DNA from: Butyriboletus loyo
Taxonomy: Eukaryota > Basidiomycota > Agaricomycetes > Boletales > Boletaceae
NCBI GenBank assembly: GCA_038093515.1
Contig: JBBPSI010000048.1
Span: 1 to 64,000, forward strand
Reading direction: 5' to 3'
DNA: 64,000 bases
The translations under genes and the position numbers were made by a program. How positions within the stretch are numbered: the first letter of the stretch is position 1; every line of letters starts with the position of its first letter. The notes under the pieces are model-generated. The model was not told the origin of the DNA, did not search any database, and worked only from the letters and a program-made list of their open reading frames with translations. Positions 57,632-64,000 of the stretch are shown here, piece after piece.

Positions 57632-59935
57632 TTACACAAGATCCACACCTGCGCAGACCCTTTCAATCCACTCCACTCCACTTTGAACCTTTGTCATATT
57701 CTCGCAACCTGCATCTGTGATTAAGACATCATCCTCAATCCGCACCCCTCCCATGCCTTCGTAGCGAACGAGGACGTCAGAGTTGATATAAGGTGAGGTA
57801 TGGATATTGTAGGATGTCAAAAGGGTAGGGTGGAAGTAGACGCCTGGCTCAATAGTCTGGTTTTGAAAGAGTAATTAACGGGAGCAAGAGCGCGGAGATA
57901 CAGAGAACGTCGACTCACCACAACCATCCCTGTCTGCAATTCCAACCTCAATCTCAGGTTCTTGTAAAAGTCCTTGTGTCCGCCAGTCATTTGGTCATCA
58001 CCATCGACGAAGTATTTACCGCTCCCAGCCGGCCGACTTGCACTCGGTACGTCGTGTACATCCAAACCCATGGAGTGACCTACGCCATGTGGGAAGAAAG
58101 CGGCACTGAGACCCGTAAGTAGAATTTCTCGGGAGAGGGCCTCTCGAGACTTCACAGCGGCCTTGGTAGCCGAAGACGCTGTGTGACCGTTAACACCTGA
58201 ACGAAATATCAGCAAAGACTTATGAGGCAGTGAGGATGATGACAGACCTCCAACGATCCCATCGGGATCCTTGAATATGCCCATGTCTAAGAAGCCGTCC
58301 ACGAGCACACGGTGGCACAGCAACTGCACGTCGTCCCAATGGACTCCAGGAGCAGCGAGCTTGAAAGACTCCTACGCGAACCATGGTTGGTATGACCGAG
58401 TGTGAATGGTGTACGAAAGTGGAGAAGCAACGACTTACGGATTGCATCCTCAGTACAAGCTCGTATACCTTCTTCGCCTCCTCCGTGAACTTTCCGCCAT
58501 TGCCAACCGGCATTGTACGCGTGACTGATTGAAGTTACGAAGTGTAAATGATGATATCGAGGAAGCCGGACAAACCAGATCAGCCCCGACGTCCAGTACA
58601 AGATTTCATAAATGGATACTTACTGTCCGAGCTATAACAATCCCATTCACATCCCGCATCAATCAACAAAACCTGCGGCGACAGTTCCTTTCCATCCCCA
58701 TTGCCGCCGTCGTGGGGGTGTGCGTGTGAAAGGTTCCCCGTGTTAGCCGCGTCTCGATGATTTACTGGACCCCATGCAAAGGCACGGTCATTGCAGCAAT
58801 AATGCAGCGTGGATGCACGCGTGGATGCTGCCACAATAGGCAGATAAGCTTGGTGTGTAGCACTGTAATCAAGCATATGAGTCGTCTTGACGATGACGAT
58901 GCCGAGCAGATCGAGATGGCTTACCCTTCTCGTCTGCATGAAGCTACGAATATCGCCTCGGCCTCGGCCTCTTTCTCGATTAACCATTCCCCAGGTAGAA
59001 GCGGTGTGCGCGTAGATTGCTTCTTGATCTTCCCTGCAACGGCCAATCCAAGTACACGCATGACGACTTCATGCGCGCGCGAGCTGATATCATTGGCTTT
59101 GCGTATCATGGCAACCTCGTACGAATCCTTGATAAGTCGTGTGCTGTGAAGGGCTGGAAGAAGATATTCGATCGTCTTCGTTTGGGTTGATTTCAAGGCC
59201 GCTTGTAAACCATCCACTTCGCTGGCGAAAACGTTTGGGAATTGGTCCGTTTCTGGAAGGATGTGAACGATCGTCCCTGGCGGAAGTTGTGAGATGGCGG
59301 TTACGAGCTTGGGAGGATGCTCGATCTCGTCCACTGCATACATATCGCGTGCCTCCTGAAGTGTGGGAGGAGCGGGGGACCACAACAGATCCACTATTGT
59401 GGGCTCAAAGATGTACAAAGTTGTTTTCAGCGTGTAGTCCAGCCCCTGAGCGAGAGCAGAGGAGGTGGGGTCATACAATGCCAGGAAGTATGATCCGGGG
59501 ACATTGCAACCAGTGAGATAGAAAAAATTGGATTCTTGACGGAAAGGAAGTTCGCGGTCTGTATCGTTCCGATAAGGAGTGGTGCCGCCTGCGAGGAGGA
59601 TCGCATGAGGCTTGGAACCGAAGAGTGGTGAGCCATCTCGTACACACCAATCGGAGAGAGGATGGTACCTTGGCTTTGTCCTCCGCAGGCAGGGACTTTA
59701 CTAGCGCACTAAAAGTCTTTGTGACATGATCCTTTGCTAGATTCATGGCGAAACAGTCAACATTGACCATTTGACTTTGCGCGGAAGGGCAAGCCAAAGA
59801 GAGTATTGCCCATGGATTCAAGGACGTACCTGTATATTTTCCATTCAAATCTACATCTACTGTCATCGTAGGAAGAACTTCTTCAAGTAGAGTTAGTTCA
59901 ACTGTAGACGGGCCGAGATTGATGGATTTGGGCAT
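57632..59935 (-). CDS. Xaa-Pro peptidase (M24B family, aminopeptidase P/prolidase type)
   Basis: Seven exons on the minus strand: 59669-59935, 58925-59610, 58624-58862, 58439-58524, 58248-58371, 57919-58196 and 57632-57856, giving 634 aa. The N-terminal creatinase-like domain contains ILLAGGTTPYRNDTDRELPF and SNFFYLTGCNVPGS. The pita-bread catalytic domain carries the five metal ligands: Asp in LLIDAGCEWD, Asp in SSDITRTMP, His in FFPHGVGHSMGLDVHD, Glu in TIEPGVYFHP and Glu in GGVRIEDDVL. It cleaves Xaa-Pro bonds with two Mn/Co-type ions. Exon 1 is longer than usual (GTSLNPWAILSLACPSAQ), and an extra intron near 59780-59830 could shorten it. A Gly-Asn-Gly-rich insert (HDGGNGDGKEL) also lengthens it. 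The tRNA gene lies 51 bp upstream of its start. Confidence 0.88.
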
Positions 59936-59985
59936 GTCCAAATATATTGAAGATAAGAATGTACAAACCGAACCGGTTATTGTAA

Positions 59986-60057
59986 ACGCCGATGGTGAAG
60001 CGGTTATCATGCTTGCCTTCCAAGCAAGCGGCAGGGGTTCGACTCCCCTTCGGCGTA
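59986..60057 (+). tRNA. tRNA-Gly (anticodon UCC), second identical copy
   Basis: 72 nt, base-for-base identical to the reverse complement of 8412-8483, with the same cloverleaf and TCC anticodon. TTTT at 60060-60063 provides a Pol III terminator. Sequence outside the 72 nt is unrelated, so these are dispersed gene copies rather than part of a larger duplication. Confidence 0.95.
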
Positions 60058-60412
60058 CGTTTTATCCCCGATTCAGAATCAGATTGTTGGCCGCTCAAGC
60101 GCTCACTGTCCAATCGCACGACCAGTCCTGGACCCTTTTTGACCCGAACGTTCGTTGGGTCAACGTCTTGACCTTTGGATCTTACCAGCAGCTCAAGCTG
60201 TGTCTCTTTTCCTGTGAAAATGTGCTGGCAAATTGATGTGCCCCATATGCTAATGTCTGGCTCAGTCATTTAATGTATAGTGAACACCGCCGTCTCGGGC
60301 GGATCACGGCTAGGCTCCAGGACCAGGCGAGTATATAACTCAGGGCGGGCCCCACTTGATCACTCTTTTCCCCGCAGCACTCTGGCGACACCGTGAGTGA
60401 GACTTGAAAGAA

Positions 60413-63400
60413 ATGCTTAAACACGCCGTGCACGTACGACGGGCCTCGTCCGCCACTGTCGCTCCTTCGTCCTCCAAGCTTACCATTGGCATCCGTCGCG
60501 AGAACCCATCCAGAATCTGGGAACGACGATGCCCACTCACACCTGACGCCGTCGAGTCATTGGTCCACGAGCAGAATGTAGACGTCCTCATTCAGGATTG
60601 CGACAGAAGAGTCTTTCCACTACACCAGTTTCTGAAGGTCTGTGACATACCAGTTGACTGAGGCGGGCAGTTCGTCCTTGCTGGTTCATCCTGAGCTGAG
60701 GTGTCTCGTTACAGGCTGGCGCTAGGATCCATCCCAATCTCGACCCCGCCCATATCGTACTTGGCATCAAAGAACCGCCACTGGATGAACTAATAACCTC
60801 CCCTGTATCGCCATTGCGCACTCCAGCCATCGATTCGCCAGTGCCTCGTACACACCTTATGTTCTCTCATACGACCAAGGGTCAGCCTTATAACATGGAA
60901 CTCTTGTCCCGGTTCTTGAGCCAGGATCCCCAGCGTGACCTTCCATCGAGGTTAATAGACTACGAGCTTCTCAAGGGACCCGATGGGAAGAGAACGGTTG
61001 CTTTCGGATGGTTTGCCGGAGGTGGGAACGCCCAGATATCACACTACTCCTTTGGCGCTAAACAATTTCTAGTTGCCGGTGCTCTCGAGTCACTTTCTGC
61101 ATTAGCTCATGCCCATCTCGAGCTCGGGGTTGCTTCACCATTTCTTGTGTGTACAGTGGTATCTGAACTCTAGCACGTCTTATGGAACTTCTGTCTCTAG
61201 CACACTCCCCGACCTCACACCCATGTCGCTCTTTCGTCATTGCGGGCGACTTTGAGAGCCATCGGCGAGGAAATCCTCAGGGATGGGACTCCCAAGTCCC
61301 TTGGACCCTTCGTCATTGGTTTGACAGGGTAAGTGTGTCTCAGCCACTACTTTTTCATTTCCTTCTGAGTCCCTTTTTAGAAACGGGAATGTCTCCCAAG
61401 GTGTACTCTCCATCTTGGGGGAGCTTCCGATCGTCAAAGTTAGTGTGCAAGATCTCCCTGCTCTTGTGGGCAACCCAGGTATGCCGTTTTTATCTAACCA
61501 TTCTTGAATGTCTCGTTGATAGTTGCCATTTAGACACCGACTTGCATAAGGTACCTAGCTTTCGTTCATATGTATGAAACCATAGGGCCTGATGAGTCGT
61601 CTAGATATACCTAGTCCACGCTTCCCCCGCCGAATACCTCGCTCGCACCGACGGCGGCCAGTACGACAGAGCGCATTATTACAAACACCCTTCTGTCTAC
61701 CGGTCTGATTTTGCTACGAAGGTATAGTGAATGTCTACTTGTTCATATGTTGATTTGAATTCGCTTGCTAGGTAGCTCCCTATCTTACTCTCTTCCTTAA
61801 TGGAGTTGGCTGGCTTCCAGGGTTCCCTCGTCTCATGACGAATGTCGAATTGACAATAGCACTCGCTCGCGCCGCGGAAGTCGGTCCCGCGAGGTTTGGG
61901 ACTATAGGCGACATCAGCTGTGATCTCGAAGTTAGTGGTTTCGCACATCCCACACGAATCGCGCAACTAATATCGTTCATCCCCAAGGGTGGCCTCGAGT
62001 TCATGTCGCGTGCATCTACGATCTCAGAACCCATCTTCAAATATCGTCCTCCAACACTTGGAGCCCATCTTCCAAGTGTGCAAATCATGTCTGTGGATAT
62101 CCTCCCGTCCAGCTTACCGTTGGACGCATCCGAACATTTCTCTTGTGTGTTGATGCCTTACTTGAAGGCAGTGATACAAGAGTACCGGGGTCAACCTGTG
62201 GACCAGCAGTACTTCGAGGCTTTGAAGATGGCCACCGTCGCCAAAGATGGCCAACTTCAGGGAAATCATGCCTGGCTGGAAGCACCCCTTGGTGAGTGGC
62301 GACGGTCCACTGCTAAGCTGGAGGGTTCCTCGAGGAAAAAGAAAGTCCTCATGCTTGGGAGTGGGATGGTTACCGGACCTGCGGCGCAGGAACTATGCAA
62401 GCGTTCAGACGTAGAGTTGGTCGTCGGTCAGTAGTCCATCTGTATTGTATTCTACCTCCGCGGACTTATTGCGATCATCGTGTACACCCACCATGTTCGA
62501 CTACTAGCGGGCAATTCGCGCGCAGAAGTTGAGGATTTAATCCGGGGACTCTCTAACGCCAGTGCATGTGTGCTGAACGTCGAGGACAGAGAGAAGGTCT
62601 CGCAGCTCATCGAGGATGCCGATATCGTCATTAGGTGGGTTGAATTTGATGTCATGAATCGGAACGCTCAGATAACGTGCGCGGTCTGTAGCCTTCTGCC
62701 AGTGCCGTTCCACCCATCCATAGCCGAGCTATGCATCCGGCATGGTAAGCACATGGTCACAGCGTCATACATATCACCCGCCATGCGCGCCTTGCATGAT
62801 CGGTACGTCCATCTTTACCCCAACATTTCATCCAGCGCTTACTGATGTTGTACTCCCCAGCGCGGAATCTGCCAACGTCGTATTGTTGAACGAGATCGGC
62901 TTAGACCCTGGTATCGACCACTGTTCGGCGCTCTCGTTGCTCAAGCAGCTAGAGAAAGAGAATAAACGGGTTCTCTCATTCACTTCGTTCTGTGGCGGTC
63001 TCCCCGCTCCAGAGGCATCGAACGTCCCACTGGGGTACAAATTTAGCTGGAGTCCGAGAGGCGTGCTCAACGCCGCACTCAACGGCGCTAAATTTAAGCT
63101 CAATGGGGAGGTATGCGCAACTATCGACGTCTGGCGTTCATTCGTTCTGCTCTGACTTGAATTTGATAGGTCACAGAGATTTCCGGAAATAACGTATTGA
63201 AACACCACTTCCCCGACGTCCCTATCTCCAACGTGTTGAAGTTGGAGGGTATTGCCAACAGGGATAGTCTTCCATACGCGGATACGTACGGACTTGGGAA
63301 GCTCGATGACCTGCGAACGGTCTTGCGAGGTACTCTGAGGTGCGCCGACCGACGTACATCCATCTCGATGCACCATCTCATACATGATACAATACACAGA

Positions 63401-64000
63401 TACCCCGGGTTTGCTCACCTGATGCATTCGTTCAAATCCATGGGGCTGTTGGACACGGATCCGTCCTCCCACGTCTTACCCCGGTCCTGGTCAGAGTTTG
63501 CCCGACTCGCGTTAGGGAAACGGATGGGCGAGGACGTCCCTGCGGATCCGAGCTCCCTCGCCTCTGCGCTGTCCAGCGTCGTTCCAAACCAACGGCACCG
63601 CGAAGGCGCGCTGGAAGCGCTACGATGGTTCGGTCTTGCACCCTCGGTCTCTTGGGGCGCCGTGGCGACTCGGACGAAGAACGACCTGCCGCCGTTACCT
63701 CGCAAGCCCACCGCGCCAATCGACCTCCTCACGCTCGTGCTCGCGCATAAGCTCAGGTACGCTCCTGGAGAACGAGACCTCGTCGTGCTCTCGCACGAGA
63801 TCGTCGCCCGACCTGTGTCGTCGTCGTCGTCGTTCGCGGGCCTGGGGGCCGAGGACGAAGCGGAGGTGTGTACGTATACATCCTCGTTGGTGTCGTATGG
63901 GACCGCGGGGGCCTCGGCCATGTCTAGGTGTGTCGGTCTTCCGGTGGCGTTTGCGACGCTGGCCATCTTGGATGGCAAGGTCGTGGGTAGGGGCGTTCAA
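60413..64000 (+). CDS. AASS: Bifunctional aminoadipic semialdehyde synthase (LKR/SDH), 3' end outside window
   Basis: Thirteen exons are visible: 60413-60637, 60715-61146, 61201-61328, 61381-61478, 61534-61550 (17 bp), 61605-61721, 61772-61930, 61988-62426, 62508-62634, 62692-62802, 62861-63110, 63170-63339 and 63400 to the window end. A basic N-terminus (MLKHAVHVRRASSATVAPSS) looks mitochondrial. The lysine-ketoglutarate reductase half has IGIRRENPSRIWERRCPLTP, FSHTTKGQPYNMELL, AFGWFAGGGNAQ and GGLEFMSRASTISEP. A saccharopine dehydrogenase half follows, with VLMLGSGMVTGPAAQEL, SLLPVPFHPSIAELCI, NEIGLDPGIDHCSALSLL and FCGGLPAPEASNVPLGYKFS. The order LKR then SDH is that of the lysine-degrading enzyme of animals and plants, not the separate Lys9/Lys1 biosynthetic pair. 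The intron at 61931-61987 has no stop and could be missed. Confidence 0.92.

Noticed and set aside
61931..61987. Translating 57 bp of AASS as coding
   Set aside because: In frame without stop, but family order is DLE directly followed by GGLEFM; GTTAGT and CCCAAG ends support an intron.
1..64000. CRISPR arrays, bacterial operons, rRNA, prophage
   Set aside because: No regularly spaced repeats, ribosome-binding sites or rRNA sequence seen; spliced genes throughout show a eukaryotic nuclear origin.

Overview
The window is nuclear DNA from a filamentous basidiomycete, most likely an Agaricomycete. Three things point there: genes split by many 45-95 bp introns with GTRNGT-like donors and CTNAY branch points; basidiomycete gene types (a class I hydrophobin, a CYP63-like P450, an F-box gene); and best family resemblance to fungal forms throughout. 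Most genes had to be assembled exon by exon, so each entry gives its own exon model. Both strands are used about equally and there are no operons. Neighbours are often only 50-300 bp apart, as divergent or convergent pairs.

Layout. 1-8.3 kb: 3' end of a Pro/Ser-rich gene, then a head-to-tail tandem duplication of about 4 kb. Its first copy carries a frameshifted pseudogene and its second an intact, intronless 724-aa orphan ORF. 8.4-13 kb: tRNA-Gly, epsin, a PMP3-type proteolipid with a long repeat tail, and the methyltransferase EFM7. 13-20.6 kb: the calcium channel CCH1 in 21 exons. 21-25.8 kb: eIF3a and the Cdc48 cofactor SHP1/p47, tail to head. 26-33.6 kb: a damaged F-box gene, a hydrophobin, a Cys-rich zinc-binding protein and a small unknown. 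34.4-45.2 kb: MTO1 (mitochondrial tRNA modification), a broken 5'-nucleotidase, a CYP63-like P450 and PAF1. 45.9-54.4 kb: a duplicated ubiquitin C-terminal hydrolase (UCH) plus Old Yellow Enzyme (OYE) pair in which each copy has lost a different member. 55-64 kb: a decayed hAT transposon, BUD32 (KEOPS kinase), an M24 Xaa-Pro peptidase, a second identical tRNA-Gly, and the start of a bifunctional lysine-degrading enzyme that runs off the window.

The genes are mostly core housekeeping functions (translation, transcription elongation, tRNA modification, ubiquitin handling, endocytosis, calcium entry). The accessory character lies between them: two segmental duplications, a 97-bp MITE in three copies, a hAT element with an 8-bp target duplication, and several decayed paralogues. 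No dedicated biosynthetic cluster, CRISPR array or phage is present.

Several otherwise well-conserved genes show single isolated frameshifts (SHP1, the F-box gene, OYE copy 2). Some could be assembly indels and should be checked against reads before calling pseudogenes. GC-AG introns are unusually frequent (UCH, MTO1, P450, BUD32), and without allowing them four genes cannot be modelled.
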